Shown: positions 9,086-19,380, counted from the stretch's first letter. The stretch is 64,000 bases of DNA from Thermogemmatispora carboxidivorans (GCF_000702505.1 NZ_JNIM01000001.1:558001-622000), one strand, 5' to 3'. The notes: generated by a model not told the origin, from the letters alone. Numbers and translations: made by a program.

Positions 9086-10337
9086 GAGACCACCATCCCC
9101 CATGCTTTCCATTGCTTGTTATCCTCACAAAGGGGTGGGGACGGCACCGCCGTTCCCACCTCGCCCCTCGTCGGCGAGGAGATTAGCGCGTGTCAGGCTA
9201 TGCCCGCTGGAGAAGGAGACTTCCCTACCTTCCCCTGTTGATTGTACAGGAGCGGCAGCCGATGGTTCCTCTGTCTCTGTGCCATCCAGAGGCTGGCTCT
9301 TCCGGGGCAAGGAGGCTGGAAAGAGGGGGTGCTTTGCGAGGTCTGCCCTGGGTGGGGGACCTGGTTGGCGACACGCTTTGGGGACGCTGGTGCTGGGCGC
9401 TGTCTCTCTGGCTGCCATCTGCTTGTTGCTTGGGAAGACTCTTGTTGCTTCTGCGGGCTGGACGGGGCTTGCGCGCAGCCAGGTGAGCTGTGCCTGCCTG
9501 CTGCTGGGGGGATCAGGGGGGCTGCTCTGTGTAGTGATCAGCGCCTATCAGTGGCGTGCCTTGTTACTGGCCCAGGGGAGACAGCTGGATCTGGCCGAGC
9601 TGATCAGGCTCTATCTGATCGGTCTCGCGTTCAGCCATTGTCTCCCTCTAGGGATTGGGGGCGATGCCATCAAAGCGCTCTACTCGGGTCGAGCGCTCGG
9701 CTCCTATCCGCTGGCGGCAGCCACCCTGGCTCTGGCTCGCTTACTAGGTTTGCTGGCCTTGAGCCTGCTGCTTGGGGGAGCGCTCTGTATCTGGAGGCAG
9801 CTCCTGCCTGCTCCTTTACCTGCTCTGGCCGCTGCCGTTAGTCTGCTGATCATGCTGGCTCTGGCGTGCCTGTTTGTGCTTGGCAGGCTGGCCAGCAGGC
9901 GGCAGCGGTCTGGCTGGCCTGCTCAAGCGGGTGACTTGCCTCGCCTCCTCTGCGGCAAGAAGCTGGGCCTTGGGCTTGCTGCTCTGACAACAGTGGTAGC
10001 CAAACCGTTTTCTTTCTTGCCTTCGCTGGGCTTCAGCCTCTGTTTCTGGGTTATGGCTGGGCTGAATTACTATAGCTATGGCCTGGCCCTCGATATCCAT
10101 CTGCCGTTGCCTTGCTACCTTGTCGCCATTCCGCTGGTAGCTCTCGCCGCCGCCCTCCCACTCTCTTTATTCAACGGTCTGGGGATACGTGAGGGAAGCC
10201 TTGTCGCCATCCTGGCTCTTTATCACGTGCCCGCGAGCAAAGCCCTCTTCCTGGCGGCCTGTGTGGATGCCCAGGGGGTGCTTCTGGCGCTGGGGGGCTG
10301 GCTGGTCTATCTCTTGCGGAGAAGGGAGGAGAAGTAA
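9075..10337 (+). CDS. Flippase-like integral membrane protein (LPG_synthase_TM/UPF0104 family)
   Basis: 420 aa. After ~95 polar N-terminal residues come about eight hydrophobic helices, e.g. TLVLGAVSLAAICLLLGKTL, LLLGGSGGLLCVVISAYQW and SFLPSLGFSLCFWVMAGLNYYSYGL. The motifs GIGGDAIKALYSGRALG and ALPLSLFNGLGIREGSLV are characteristic of the UPF0104/lysylphosphatidylglycerol-synthase transmembrane family (cf. AglD, MprF N-half), whose members are linked to flipping or synthesis of glycolipids. ATG 9075 was chosen (gggggag upstream, 11-nt overlap). It may translocate the lipid-linked glycan; that is inference from family and neighbours. Confidence 0.8.
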   Translation: MISRRPPSPMLSIACYPHKGVGTAPPFPPRPSSARRLARVRLCPLEKETSLPSPVDCTGAAADGSSVSVPSRGWLFRGKEAGKRGCFARSALGGGPGWRHALGTLVLGAVSLAAICLLLGKTLVASAGWTGLARSQVSCACLLLGGSGGLLCVVISAYQWRALLLAQGRQLDLAELIRLYLIGLAFSHCLPLGIGGDAIKALYSGRALGSYPLAAATLALARLLGLLALSLLLGGALCIWRQLLPAPLPALAAAVSLLIMLALACLFVLGRLASRRQRSGWPAQAGDLPRLLCGKKLGLGLAALTTVVAKPFSFLPSLGFSLCFWVMAGLNYYSYGLALDIHLPLPCYLVAIPLVALAAALPLSLFNGLGIREGSLVAILALYHVPASKALFLAACVDAQGVLLALGGWLVYLLRRREEK

Positions 10338-10340
10338 GCA

Positions 10341-11669
10341 ATGACTCAGCAGCCGCCCAAACGGCGCCAGTTTAAGCCGGGCGTCGGGATGCCTTCCTCT
10401 CAAGTACGTTTTTGCTTCGACGATGAGGAAGACACCGTTGTTCTGCCTCTCCTTCCAAAGTCGACAGGAGGGGCAGCAACTGGCGGGCACGCCAGATCCG
10501 ATGCGGGCGCTGTCCCGGAGCTGCGACGGGCCTTCATCCCCCAATCTTTGCCAATGTTGGATGCAGAGGAGTTGTCGCAGCAGCCGATCTGGCTAGCCAC
10601 AACTCTGCGCTTGCGGGTCCTGCCAGGAACCTGGCGGCGTCGGGGCAGTCGCCGCTTACGATTGATGCTTGTGAGCTGTGGCCTCTTCGTCTTGCTCTTC
10701 GTGGGCTGGCTGGTCCTCGTGCGCTCGTCTGTACCGGAAGTAGTGCTTTATCAGGCTCAAAGCCAGGACTATGATCAGAGCCTGGGAGGGGAAGGTCTGG
10801 TCTATCCCCAGAGGCAGCTTGTGCTGTCTCTGCCTTTCGGGGGCAAAGTTGATACCGTGCTGGTCAAGGTGGGCGACGCTGTCAGCGCTGGGCAGGCTGT
10901 GTTGCGCCTTGATCCACTTGAGTTGTCTGGGCAGCTAAAGCTGGCCCGGGACGAGCTGACTGCCGCGGAAAGTTACTTGCAGGAGGTGATGAACAGCGGC
11001 AATGCAACGGCGATCGCGCAAGCGCGTCAACGCTATGCGCTAGCCAAAAGCAGATATGAAGCCTTACAGGCTCGTTCCTCTTCCCTCCTTTCAGGGAACT
11101 GCCTTGTGACTCCGCTGAGGGGAGTGGTGACAGCGGTGCATGTCGTGGCCGGCCAGTTCTTCTCGGCCAATGCTTCCTTGCTCACAATCAGCGATCAATC
11201 GAGGGTAATAGTCCGCGCTAAACTGCCGTTGAAGGCTCTAGGATTGGTCCATGTAGGGCAGTCAGCGGAGGTCTTTACTGTCGCAGGACCGACGCCGACT
11301 CTGAGTGGCACTGTGCTGACCATTGTGCCGCGTGCCGATCCACAGACCGATACCTTCGAGGTGTGGGTGGTGCTGGATAATCGGAGTGGGGTTCTTTTGC
11401 CAGGCATGAATGTCTTTGTGCGCCTTGCTGTAAAGGGGAGGGCCTTGGGACTGCCGCGACTGGCGGTGCTCGATCTGGATCTGGCTCCAGCTGTCTTTGT
11501 TGTGAAGCAGCAGCATGCTTATTTGCGCTCAGTACACGTGATTGCTCGCTCGTTCACCCAGATCTTTATTGATCTTGGTTTGCGCCGTGGAGAGCTGGTC
11601 GTTCTGGTAGGGCTGGCTGACCTTCGCGATGGACAAGAGGTACGTGTAGTAGGGATTGAGAAGAGTTGA
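10341..11669 (+). CDS. HlyD/RND-type membrane fusion (adaptor) protein
   Basis: 442 aa with ribosome site GGGAGGAG and a 3-nt gap from the previous gene. A cytoplasmic N-terminal ~105 residues precede one transmembrane helix (LRLMLVSCGLFVLLFVGWLVLV, ~108-130). Outside follow a barrel-sandwich lipoyl-like half (GGKVDTVLVKVGDAVSAGQAVLRL), a short alpha-hairpin (~205-250), the second lipoyl half (TPLRGVVTAVHVVAGQFFSA) and a beta-barrel (AEVFTVAGPTPTLSGTVLTI). This is the order of HlyD-family adaptors. No ABC or RND pump is encoded beside it; the partner may be elsewhere or be one of the cluster's membrane proteins. Confidence 0.82.
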   Translation: MTQQPPKRRQFKPGVGMPSSQVRFCFDDEEDTVVLPLLPKSTGGAATGGHARSDAGAVPELRRAFIPQSLPMLDAEELSQQPIWLATTLRLRVLPGTWRRRGSRRLRLMLVSCGLFVLLFVGWLVLVRSSVPEVVLYQAQSQDYDQSLGGEGLVYPQRQLVLSLPFGGKVDTVLVKVGDAVSAGQAVLRLDPLELSGQLKLARDELTAAESYLQEVMNSGNATAIAQARQRYALAKSRYEALQARSSSLLSGNCLVTPLRGVVTAVHVVAGQFFSANASLLTISDQSRVIVRAKLPLKALGLVHVGQSAEVFTVAGPTPTLSGTVLTIVPRADPQTDTFEVWVVLDNRSGVLLPGMNVFVRLAVKGRALGLPRLAVLDLDLAPAVFVVKQQHAYLRSVHVIARSFTQIFIDLGLRRGELVVLVGLADLRDGQEVRVVGIEKS

Positions 11670-13144
11670 TGACTCGCCCGAGGTATCAGCGTGGGAAGGG
11701 ATGGAATATGACAATAAGATACCAAAGACTCGCTGGCTTGGCGCAGTGGTTGGAACAGTGGCCCTGGCTGGAGTGGAAAGCTGATCGTGGCAGATTCCTG
11801 CTGGCCTGCCTCTTGATGCTAGGAGCGAGTGGCCTGCCCTGGCTAGCAGACCCTTTGCAGGGTGGATGTTCTCCCTGGCAAACGCCGCTGGTGCCAGCCT
11901 GGTCTGTGGCAGCTCCCAGTACGATTGGAGCGGCACTGACAAGCGTTGGGGCTGGCTCTTTCATGGCCGCTTTGCTCTGTCTGAGCTGCACTCTGAAACC
12001 TGTTGCTCGTCAGGACCTGTGGCGCTATCGTCTGGCGGGGAGCGCTTGTCTACTGCCACTATGCCTCTTTTTGCTGCACTTTATTGCTGTCGACACTCAG
12101 CAGGGCGATCTGCTGGCTTACCATAAGCTGGAAGCGCTGCTTATCCTGCGTCACTTGGGCTACAATCTTCCCCGGGACTGGCTCCCTGTGACAGCTCCTT
12201 TTGCTCTGGATAAGACGGCACTCCACTGGCGCGCCGTCTTATTGGTGGATCAGCTTCGCCCGGGGGCTCTGCTTCCTTTGATTGGCCTGAGCCTTTGGTT
12301 CCCGCACCAGCAGCCAGGCCCTAGACGACCAGACGGTAAGGTAAGGTCTCGGACAGGCAGCCGGGGCCGTGTCTGGCGCCCGCTCTGGGTGACGGTAGTG
12401 CTGGGAGTGGGCCTGCTGCCAGCTCTCGTCGCTCCACTCTGGTCTCTGTTGGCTACATACCAGGCGGGCCTGGCCATCGCCTCCGGTGAGTATCAGCAGG
12501 CTCTCGAACGGTTAGAGACAATACGCTGGCTGGCCCCTGGGGCTGTCGACTCTGTAACCTATGAGGAGCAGCTCGGTCAATCCTTCTTCGGGCTAGAGGC
12601 CTACTCGCAAAGGGAGGCCATCAGCTTTGCTGCCGCTCTCTCTTTGCTGCAACAACGTGCCTACCTGCGGGCCTATCAGCTGCTTTTCCCACAGTGGTTA
12701 GCGCATACCCAGCGGCAGCAAGATCCTCCTGAGCCGTGGCTAACCGCTGCTCTCAGCGAGGCCCTGGAGGGGCTGGTAGAGGCTGCCTGGCCTGCCGGAG
12801 CGCTCTCAGAGGATACGCTGGAGCGGAACCACCGATTGAGTATGGCTCGGGCCTGGCTGAGGCGGCTCGCGCAGGTCAATCCAGATAGCCTCTATGCTCA
12901 CTACCTTCTGGGACGAGCTGACTACGAGCTTCGTAACTATCAAGACTGCCTGGCTGAAATGGGAAGAGCGTCCACACTCTCCGCCGATAATGACCTCCGC
13001 TCGTCTGCCTATACCTATATAGGTCTGGCGGAGATTGCGTTAGGCCACTCCGTTCAGGGGCGGGAGGCTTTGCTACTAGCGCTCGCGCTTGATCCCGACT
13101 ATCACAATAACACGGCGCGAGAGGCGCTCTCTGGTCTGCACTAA
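11669..13144 (+). CDS. Membrane protein with TPR-like C-terminus
   Basis: 491 aa; ATG 11669 overlaps the preceding stop (TGATG). ATG 11708, with GGGAAGGGATGG upstream, is an alternative. The first ~280 residues contain hydrophobic helices (FLLACLLMLGASGLPWL, AGSFMAALLCLSCTLKP, LAGSACLLPLCLFLLHFIAV, WVTVVLGVGLLPALVAPLWSLL). The C-terminal ~200 residues are soluble helix pairs ending in TPR-like units (YAHYLLGRADYELRNYQDCLAEM and the next ~35 residues). I do not recognise a specific family. Position suggests an assembly or scaffold role in the glycan system. Confidence 0.65.
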   Translation: MTRPRYQRGKGWNMTIRYQRLAGLAQWLEQWPWLEWKADRGRFLLACLLMLGASGLPWLADPLQGGCSPWQTPLVPAWSVAAPSTIGAALTSVGAGSFMAALLCLSCTLKPVARQDLWRYRLAGSACLLPLCLFLLHFIAVDTQQGDLLAYHKLEALLILRHLGYNLPRDWLPVTAPFALDKTALHWRAVLLVDQLRPGALLPLIGLSLWFPHQQPGPRRPDGKVRSRTGSRGRVWRPLWVTVVLGVGLLPALVAPLWSLLATYQAGLAIASGEYQQALERLETIRWLAPGAVDSVTYEEQLGQSFFGLEAYSQREAISFAAALSLLQQRAYLRAYQLLFPQWLAHTQRQQDPPEPWLTAALSEALEGLVEAAWPAGALSEDTLERNHRLSMARAWLRRLAQVNPDSLYAHYLLGRADYELRNYQDCLAEMGRASTLSADNDLRSSAYTYIGLAEIALGHSVQGREALLLALALDPDYHNNTAREALSGLH

Positions 13145-13224
13145 AGTGCACTCGTTGCTGAGAATAGCAAATACCTATTGATATGTATGAACAAATAAGG
13201 AAGAAGGGATGGTCGTAGGGTGCT

Positions 13225-16200
13225 ATGTTTGAGCGCTGGTACTTGTATCGCCAGTTTCTTCCCAGTCCCGGCTCTCTCTGCCTCCTGCTGCTGGCCATGT
13301 TGGCGGCGGTTTGGTTTCCCTGGCAGGCTACTATGGTTCCTCAGCCGGGGGATTTTGATCCCGGCTGGGGAGGGGCCCGTTGGATCACCGCGGCAGATGG
13401 GAGCGCACCGGTCGCCTACTTTCGTTACAGCCTGCCGCTCAATTCGTGGCCAGAGGAAGCGCTGCTGACGGTAGCGGCGCGGCAGACTTTCACCCTGGCT
13501 GTCAACGGCGTCTCACTGGGCAGCACGAACGGCCAATTCGCTCCCCGTGCCTTTCTCTATGATCTACGCCGCGCGTTACGGATCGGGGTAAACGTCATTG
13601 CTCTGCGTGTAGTCAATGCAGACTTGCAGGTACCGGCTCTAAGAGCTTTCCTAGAGATCAGGAATGGGGCAGGAACCTACCGCTATGGCTCGGGAGAAGT
13701 CTGGCGCGCCACCGCTCAGAGCGGTCTGGCCCATCGCCGCGATGCGGCTACGGCCAATGCCTGGAGCCTGCCCGACTTCGACGCAACTGACTGGCGGCGG
13801 GCGAGAGTTCTTCCTGAAGAGGCTGGCTCTGAGCCTCATCTCTCCTTTGATCCCCGTCCCTACGAGCAACCTTTGCCTCACCTCTGGCTAAGAGCGGACA
13901 GCCCGGACGCCTGCTTTGCTCGACTCCTCGACGTGCCCGAGGGAGTGACCACTGCCTGGCTGCGCCTGGGAAGCCCTGCCCGAACAAGTGTGTATCTCAA
14001 TGGAAGGTTGCTGACGACCCTGAGCGGAGGAGTCCAGTCTCTGCCTTTCAAGCAGCCTCCCTCTTCAGAAGGCTATCGGGCCGGGCTTGCGGTCACGCTT
14101 TATGACATCTCACCCTGGCTGCATAGGGGGCGTAATACGCTGACCATCCATACGGCTCTGCAGGTGCCGCCAGTCGCAGGACCGGTGGAGCACCTTGTTG
14201 CCAAGGTGACAGTGCTGACCGATCTTGTTCTTGAGGAGAGCGAAGGCCGGTCTCTTTGGCTGGAACCATCAGCGGCCTGGCGCCTGGCCGATCATCGGGC
14301 CTGCGGAGAATTAAATGCGGAACAGCTAGCGAAGCGCTGGCCATCGGCTCCTCTCGAAATTCCTTCGGCCCCCTTGCTCTTGCCATACCTGACCACTGTG
14401 ACGCTCGCCTCGCCTTCTCTCCTCTCCCTGCCCACCACAAGCTGGATCATCCTTAGCGGAGCGATAGCCAGCGTTTGGCTCCCCTGGCTTGGGCTAGGTT
14501 TCTGGCTCGCCATTGGATGCTCTGTTGTACCGCGAATGATCTGGCGACGATTGAGCCTGGCCGTAGTCCCACCGCTAACGCTGGCGGCACTGTTGATAGT
14601 GCTGGCCCATGTGCCCGTACTCCCACATCTCTGGCCGTATACCAGGTTCTGGCTCTGGTTTCTGGAAACACTCCTCTTGCTTGACTACGCCGTGCTGGCC
14701 TGGGCAATCTGGATGGCCAGGCGTCGATTGCAGATCAGTCATTTCAGACAGGAAGCTATTTGGCTGGGAAAAGAGCACAAAAACAGCAAAATCGAGGCAG
14801 AGGAGTGCCTTCAAGATAGCTCTCAACGTTGGAAGCGCTTGTCCGGCTGGTATCGATCGCTATCTGGCTATCTATTAATGGGCCATCCCTCCTGGCTATC
14901 CTGGCGCTTCTGGCTGGCCATGCTCGCGCTCCTGGTCGTAGCTATCCTCTTCTCAGGCTACCAACTCGCGTATGAGCCGTATTGGCAAGATGAGCTTTCC
15001 AGCTACTATGCAGCACACGGCATTTTGGCCACTGGCTGGCCAAGCTTCCCGTCGGGTTTTCTCTACACCAAGGCAGAACTCTATTCGTATCTATTGGCCG
15101 GCTGGAGCCTGCTTTTCGGCGACCGTCCAGAGATAACGCGGGCCATCAGCGTTGGCGAGTACCTGCTCTGTCTACCCCTGCTCTATCTGGCAGGCTGCTA
15201 CTTCTTCTCCCGCCGTGTGGCCTGGCTAGCGACGGCTATGCTGACCTGTTCACCTCTGGCCTGGGTCTGGTCACGCCAGATGCGCATGTACCAGCAAGCG
15301 CAGCTCTTCACCCTGCTGACCTTGCTGCTCTTTCATAACTGCCTACAGCGCCAGGCGCGCTCTCGCCTCATCTACGGGGTAGCGCTCTGCCTGCTAGCAA
15401 CCTATCTGAGCCACGAGGAGACCTTTATCATCCTGCCGGCCCTGTTGTTCTGCGCTCTCTGCTGCAGAGACCGGGCCCGGCTCAGCCTGGCAGCCCTTTG
15501 TTGCTCGCCCTCCTGGCGAAGAGCTGGCCTGCTCTCTGGCATCGGTATCGGCATTCAGCTCCTGCTGGCTCATGGCAGCCATCCACCGATCCTCGGAACA
15601 GATACCTCGCAGCGCCCTCTTGTCCAATTCACCTTGAATAACGTCATCTTCTATACAGAAATGCTGTTTTCGCCTGCCACAAATGGACGGACCCCCTGGC
15701 TCTTCCTTAATTCGGCGAGCATGGTACTTGGCTGCTTGAAAGCTATTCGCAGCAAGGAGCCACGCGCTTGCTACTGTCTCTTGTTTTTACTGGCTTCCTG
15801 GCTGACGCTCATCTACGGCTTTACGCTGCAGGCTGATCGCTACCTCTATCCATTGCTCCCTTGCTATTACCTGTTGAGCGCCTATGGAGCGAGCGAGCTC
15901 ATGCAGGCTATTGGGAGATTCACAATGGCCTTGACAGAGGCAGGCTCTTTATTGCCTGACCAGAGCTGGAGCCGAGTAACGGCGGTGCAGCGCCTCTTCT
16001 TAATAGGAAGCTCGGGTCTGCTGTGTGCCCTCCTCTTGATTGCGCCGTTGAAAGCGATGAACACCAGCAGCCTGTTTCTGAGCCGGCTGTTGGGGCTGCC
16101 CTATCACCGTCACTACGCCGACTATGATGTCGTCGGAGCCTATCTACGGCAACATCTGCGCCGAGGGGACGTGGTAATTGCGGTAGCACCTGCCAACTGC

Positions 16201-16479
16201 GTGCGCTACTATGTGGGGCAAGTCGATTACTTTTTCTCCATCGACCGCGCCCTCTATCTCATGGAGCAGCGTGGGCATATCATAGAGACCGCCTCTGCGG
16301 CGGAGGCGCTCCTCAACCAAGAGGACTTCGCGACGGTGCTGGCTGAGCACCCACGGGTCTGGATTGTCTCAGATGGCGGACCATATGAGTCTGCTGTCAA
16401 AAAGCGCTTTATCTTTCCGCCCGATGTGCGCCTGGTCTTTGAAGGATATGCATCCGCTCTCTATCTGCGTGGCGGCTAG
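13225..16479 (+). CDS. GT-C (GT39/ArnT-like) glycosyltransferase with N-terminal beta-sandwich sugar-binding-like domains
   Basis: 1084 aa, about twice the usual size. After one helix (~12-30) come two beta-rich domains: residues ~45-155 ([31 protein letters not shown]) resemble the N-terminal sandwich of alpha-L-rhamnosidases and other galactose-binding-like modules, and ~205-370 ([21 protein letters not shown]) repeat the theme. From ~400 on there are about 13 membrane helices. The GT-C signature acidic pair appears in [10 protein letters not shown] on the first external loop, followed by [24 protein letters not shown], as in GT39/GT83 enzymes. It probably transfers a sugar from polyprenyl phosphate to an outer glycan or protein, the front domains holding the acceptor (inference). 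Confidence 0.75.
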   Translation: MFERWYLYRQFLPSPGSLCLLLLAMLAAVWFPWQATMVPQPGDFDPGWGGARWITAADGSAPVAYFRYSLPLNSWPEEALLTVAARQTFTLAVNGVSLGSTNGQFAPRAFLYDLRRALRIGVNVIALRVVNADLQVPALRAFLEIRNGAGTYRYGSGEVWRATAQSGLAHRRDAATANAWSLPDFDATDWRRARVLPEEAGSEPHLSFDPRPYEQPLPHLWLRADSPDACFARLLDVPEGVTTAWLRLGSPARTSVYLNGRLLTTLSGGVQSLPFKQPPSSEGYRAGLAVTLYDISPWLHRGRNTLTIHTALQVPPVAGPVEHLVAKVTVLTDLVLEESEGRSLWLEPSAAWRLADHRACGELNAEQLAKRWPSAPLEIPSAPLLLPYLTTVTLASPSLLSLPTTSWIILSGAIASVWLPWLGLGFWLAIGCSVVPRMIWRRLSLAVVPPLTLAALLIVLAHVPVLPHLWPYTRFWLWFLETLLLLDYAVLAWAIWMARRRLQISHFRQEAIWLGKEHKNSKIEAEECLQDSSQRWKRLSGWYRSLSGYLLMGHPSWLSWRFWLAMLALLVVAILFSGYQLAYEPYWQDELSSYYAAHGILATGWPSFPSGFLYTKAELYSYLLAGWSLLFGDRPEITRAISVGEYLLCLPLLYLAGCYFFSRRVAWLATAMLTCSPLAWVWSRQMRMYQQAQLFTLLTLLLFHNCLQRQARSRLIYGVALCLLATYLSHEETFIILPALLFCALCCRDRARLSLAALCCSPSWRRAGLLSGIGIGIQLLLAHGSHPPILGTDTSQRPLVQFTLNNVIFYTEMLFSPATNGRTPWLFLNSASMVLGCLKAIRSKEPRACYCLLFLLASWLTLIYGFTLQADRYLYPLLPCYYLLSAYGASELMQAIGRFTMALTEAGSLLPDQSWSRVTAVQRLFLIGSSGLLCALLLIAPLKAMNTSSLFLSRLLGLPYHRHYADYDVVGAYLRQHLRRGDVVIAVAPANCVRYYVGQVDYFFSIDRALYLMEQRGHIIETASAAEALLNQEDFATVLAEHPRVWIVSDGGPYESAVKKRFIFPPDVRLVFEGYASALYLRGG

Positions 16480-16501
16480 CTATTTCGGAGGGTCTAGTTC
16501 T

Positions 16502-17866
16502 ATGCAAAAGAAGCTATACGGATTATTGCGAACTATCGTGTGGATTGTGATTGTGCTCTGGGTGATCATGACCGCAGCTGGCTATATTGTGAGCTGTGCG
16601 CCACTCTGGGAGCAGCTCCCTCATCCGCCTCTGCTCGTAGGGGAGGGTCTCACTCCCAGTCCTGGCCAGAACCTCGCCGCTGCCGCGACCTCGCTGACCT
16701 TGTTGCCTGGGTGGCGCCAGCAGGTTGAGACAGTGGTCGACCAGGTACTGGAGAGCATGCATCAGCATGCCTGGAATCCCCTGGCCGAAACGCATGGCCA
16801 GCACACCGGCGGTCTCTTCATCAACTGGGAGATGGCCCATCCAGAGCGTGTCAATGCCATTCGGCCTGGGCCTGGGCCGCAAGCAGAGACACTGAAAAAG
16901 CATGATCCCCAGGTTGATCTGCTCTACCTGAACGCCTTGAGCAGCTATCAGCGCCTCAACCCTGGAAAGAGGAGCTATCAAGCCGACCTGCAGCGAATAC
17001 TGGCTGTGGTCAGAATCGATTTTCAGAACTACAACCTGCCCAAAGGCTGGGTCTACTTCTCACTCCTCTCTGCTGCGCTCTCCTTGCCAGATGCTGCTCT
17101 CCTACAAGAAGCCCGTGCTCTGGCCGAGCGTTTCTATCGCTTCTGGTATGATCCACTGGTAGGGAACGTCTACGACCGGCGTCATCGACTACCCGACTAT
17201 AGTACGGTCCATACGCTAGAGTGTGGTGTCGCTCTCATCGATGCGGGAAAGCGCTGGCAGGTGCCGGCCTGGAAGGAGGCCGGCGAGCGGACGCTGCAAC
17301 ACGTCATCAGCGTCGCCTTTGATCCTCACAGGCACTTGCTCTACGAGAGCATGCTGGTTGAACCTGCAGGCCCTGACCAGCCCCAAAGCGATCAAGTCAG
17401 AGCGGCCTCCGAAGGAGAGGCGATCTCAGCCCTGGCCCTGGCCTATCATCTCACTGGTCAACGCCACTATCTTTCGCTCGCTGGCACGTTACTCCAGAGC
17501 CTCTTCACCACCAGTGGTCTCTGGGACACCCAGCGCGGCGGCTTCTACTTTGCCCTCCATCTGAGCAATGGGAGCGTTATCCAGGATTATAAAGAAACAC
17601 GGGCCCAGTGTCTAACGCTAAGCGGCCTCCAGCTCTATAATACCCAGGTCACGCTCCCATTGCTCAACGAGGAACAGGCCCTGATTGCTTTACTGTTGGG
17701 ACCATTTTATGAGCACACGTATCATGGCTACTTCTACCGTCTGCGAGCCGATTTTCAGATCTATGTGAGCAAACCGGGCGCCGGGATTGGCAAAGAAGAC
17801 TATTTCACTTCGGAGGCAATGGGATGTGTCGTGAACGCGCTACTAGCAGTGATCCAACCTGTCTAG
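16502..17866 (+). CDS. Membrane-anchored (alpha/alpha)-toroid glycosidase-like protein
   Basis: 454 aa from ATG 16502 (cggaggg upstream, 22 nt after the GT-C gene). An N-terminal anchor (LRTIVWIVIVLWVIMTAAGYIV) precedes a helical domain with motifs seen in six-hairpin glycosidases and epimerases: GGLFINWEMA, PKGWVYFSLL, WYDPLVGNVYDRRH, EGEAISALALAYHLTG and WDTQRGGFYFAL. Repeated helix pairs suggest a toroid facing outside. It may trim or bind the surface glycan made by the cluster. I cannot assign a glycoside hydrolase family or the catalytic acids. Confidence 0.6.
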   Translation: MQKKLYGLLRTIVWIVIVLWVIMTAAGYIVSCAPLWEQLPHPPLLVGEGLTPSPGQNLAAAATSLTLLPGWRQQVETVVDQVLESMHQHAWNPLAETHGQHTGGLFINWEMAHPERVNAIRPGPGPQAETLKKHDPQVDLLYLNALSSYQRLNPGKRSYQADLQRILAVVRIDFQNYNLPKGWVYFSLLSAALSLPDAALLQEARALAERFYRFWYDPLVGNVYDRRHRLPDYSTVHTLECGVALIDAGKRWQVPAWKEAGERTLQHVISVAFDPHRHLLYESMLVEPAGPDQPQSDQVRAASEGEAISALALAYHLTGQRHYLSLAGTLLQSLFTTSGLWDTQRGGFYFALHLSNGSVIQDYKETRAQCLTLSGLQLYNTQVTLPLLNEEQALIALLLGPFYEHTYHGYFYRLRADFQIYVSKPGAGIGKEDYFTSEAMGCVVNALLAVIQPV

Positions 17867-17944
17867 CAACCCTCCTTACATGCGCCAGAGCAGAAAGACC
17901 CAGGCTGCGCTCCGGCTACGAATCACCAAGGGCAAGCCCACCGT

Positions 17945-19279
17945 TCAGCCCTGGCCGACCACTGGCTGCTGACGGATCAGAGTCAGTAAGCTCCCAGCCA
18001 GGAGGTAGGAGAGGGCCATCGCCATAAAGGCGAGCTGGAAGCCAAACTGATCGATGAGCCAGCCAATGATGCCACCCCAGGCGGAGCCAACGCCAAAGGC
18101 CAGCGCGAAATAGAGACCGAAGGCGTTGTCACGCACATCGCGGCTGGCCGAATCTGCCAGGTAAGCCTGGAGCAAAGGAGCTTCTGCATAGACAGCAAGG
18201 CCCATCAGCAACAAAGCCGGTGGGATAAGCCAGAAAGGCATACCTGGGCGAGCCAGCTCGGTAAAGAGGAACGTCGTGACAGCCGAGGCTCCATAGAATA
18301 GATAGAGCATAGGGCGGCGTCCCAGGCGGTCGGAGAGGCGGCCACCTAGCAGCGGGCCGACGACGCTTCCCAGAAGCAACAAAGTCAGCAGAAGACCCTG
18401 AAGACGGCTATCTACATGGCGCACATTTTGCAAATAAAGCGGGACATAGGTAGTAACATTGCCTAGACCACGACCGCCAGCGGCAATAATGGAGACGGCC
18501 ATGATAATCAGCAGCGTACGGTCGCGCAGCGGAAGCAGCAGGCTTTTGCCTGTCTGGAGCAGCTCGCTCCCGCGCGAGGCCCGATTGTGAGCGGGCTGAG
18601 GCGCTATTTCTGCAGTCTGCTGCCGGAAGCGGCTGCGCCGATCGAGTGGTCCCCTCTCTTCGAGCAGAATCAGGATAGCGATGCCAATCAAGATGCCTGG
18701 CAAAGCGGCCACATAGAGCAAGGGGCGCCAGCCCCACAGTCCCAGCAGGGGGCCGGCGATAAAAGGGACAGCCAGCGTGCCGATATTGCCGCCGGCGATA
18801 TGCCAGGCCAAAGCATAGCCATGCCGGTGCTGGCCGTAGCGATCGGTCAGATACGAGCTGCCAACGGGATGTTGAGGAGCGGTAGCCAGTCGGAAAGCCG
18901 TACTCCAGGTCATCAAAGGCCAGAAGCCATTGATCGTACCCATCAGCAGGGTGCTCAAGCCGCCGAGAATAGCGCCAGCACCAAGGAGCACCTTGCGCAA
19001 GATATAGCGGCTGGCCAGGCCGAAGACCACCTGGAGAAAGCCCCCGAGAGCATTGGGAAGAGCGACTACCAGGCCAATTTGGGTATAGCTGAGATGATAC
19101 TCCTCCTGGATGAAGGGGTAAACGAGAGGCATCAAGACGGTAATAGCGTGAATAAAAGCATGAGCTGTGCTGACCAAAAAGAGATCGCGACCTGCGGCAG
19201 GCAAAGTAGCAATCTGCTCTTCTGGTAGCATAGCCATCTGGTTTGAACCAGCCGTCGATTTCTGCTCTGCTTGTTTCAT
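17945..19279 (-). CDS. MFS transporter (fosmidomycin-resistance-like)
   Basis: 444 aa, 12 predicted membrane helices. Start 19279 is set by GGAGGGATCTT upstream; the frame is open to 19393. The sequence STAHAFIHAITVLMPLVYPFIQEEYHLSY with APQHPVGSSYLTDRYG resembles the FSR branch of the major facilitator superfamily. RLSDRLGRRPMLY is the loop 8-9 copy of the MFS motif. Probably an efflux pump of unknown substrate. It is convergent with the glycan cluster and divergent from the mutase gene. Confidence 0.85.
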   Translation of the reverse strand: MKQAEQKSTAGSNQMAMLPEEQIATLPAAGRDLFLVSTAHAFIHAITVLMPLVYPFIQEEYHLSYTQIGLVVALPNALGGFLQVVFGLASRYILRKVLLGAGAILGGLSTLLMGTINGFWPLMTWSTAFRLATAPQHPVGSSYLTDRYGQHRHGYALAWHIAGGNIGTLAVPFIAGPLLGLWGWRPLLYVAALPGILIGIAILILLEERGPLDRRSRFRQQTAEIAPQPAHNRASRGSELLQTGKSLLLPLRDRTLLIIMAVSIIAAGGRGLGNVTTYVPLYLQNVRHVDSRLQGLLLTLLLLGSVVGPLLGGRLSDRLGRRPMLYLFYGASAVTTFLFTELARPGMPFWLIPPALLLMGLAVYAEAPLLQAYLADSASRDVRDNAFGLYFALAFGVGSAWGGIIGWLIDQFGFQLAFMAMALSYLLAGSLLTLIRQQPVVGQG

Positions 19280-19380
19280 AAGATCCCTCCAAATGAAGTG
19301 TAACACGGAGAGAAGTGGAGGAGATAGAGAGGAAAAGGGCACCTGCCGGGGAGAAGAGGGGCCGTGAGAGGCCACCCCTA

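Noticed and set aside
17950..19228. Long open frames opposite the MFS transporter
   Set aside because: They are antisense or out-of-frame shadows of a clear transporter in GC-rich DNA; the peptides are Arg/Ser/Gln-rich without domains.
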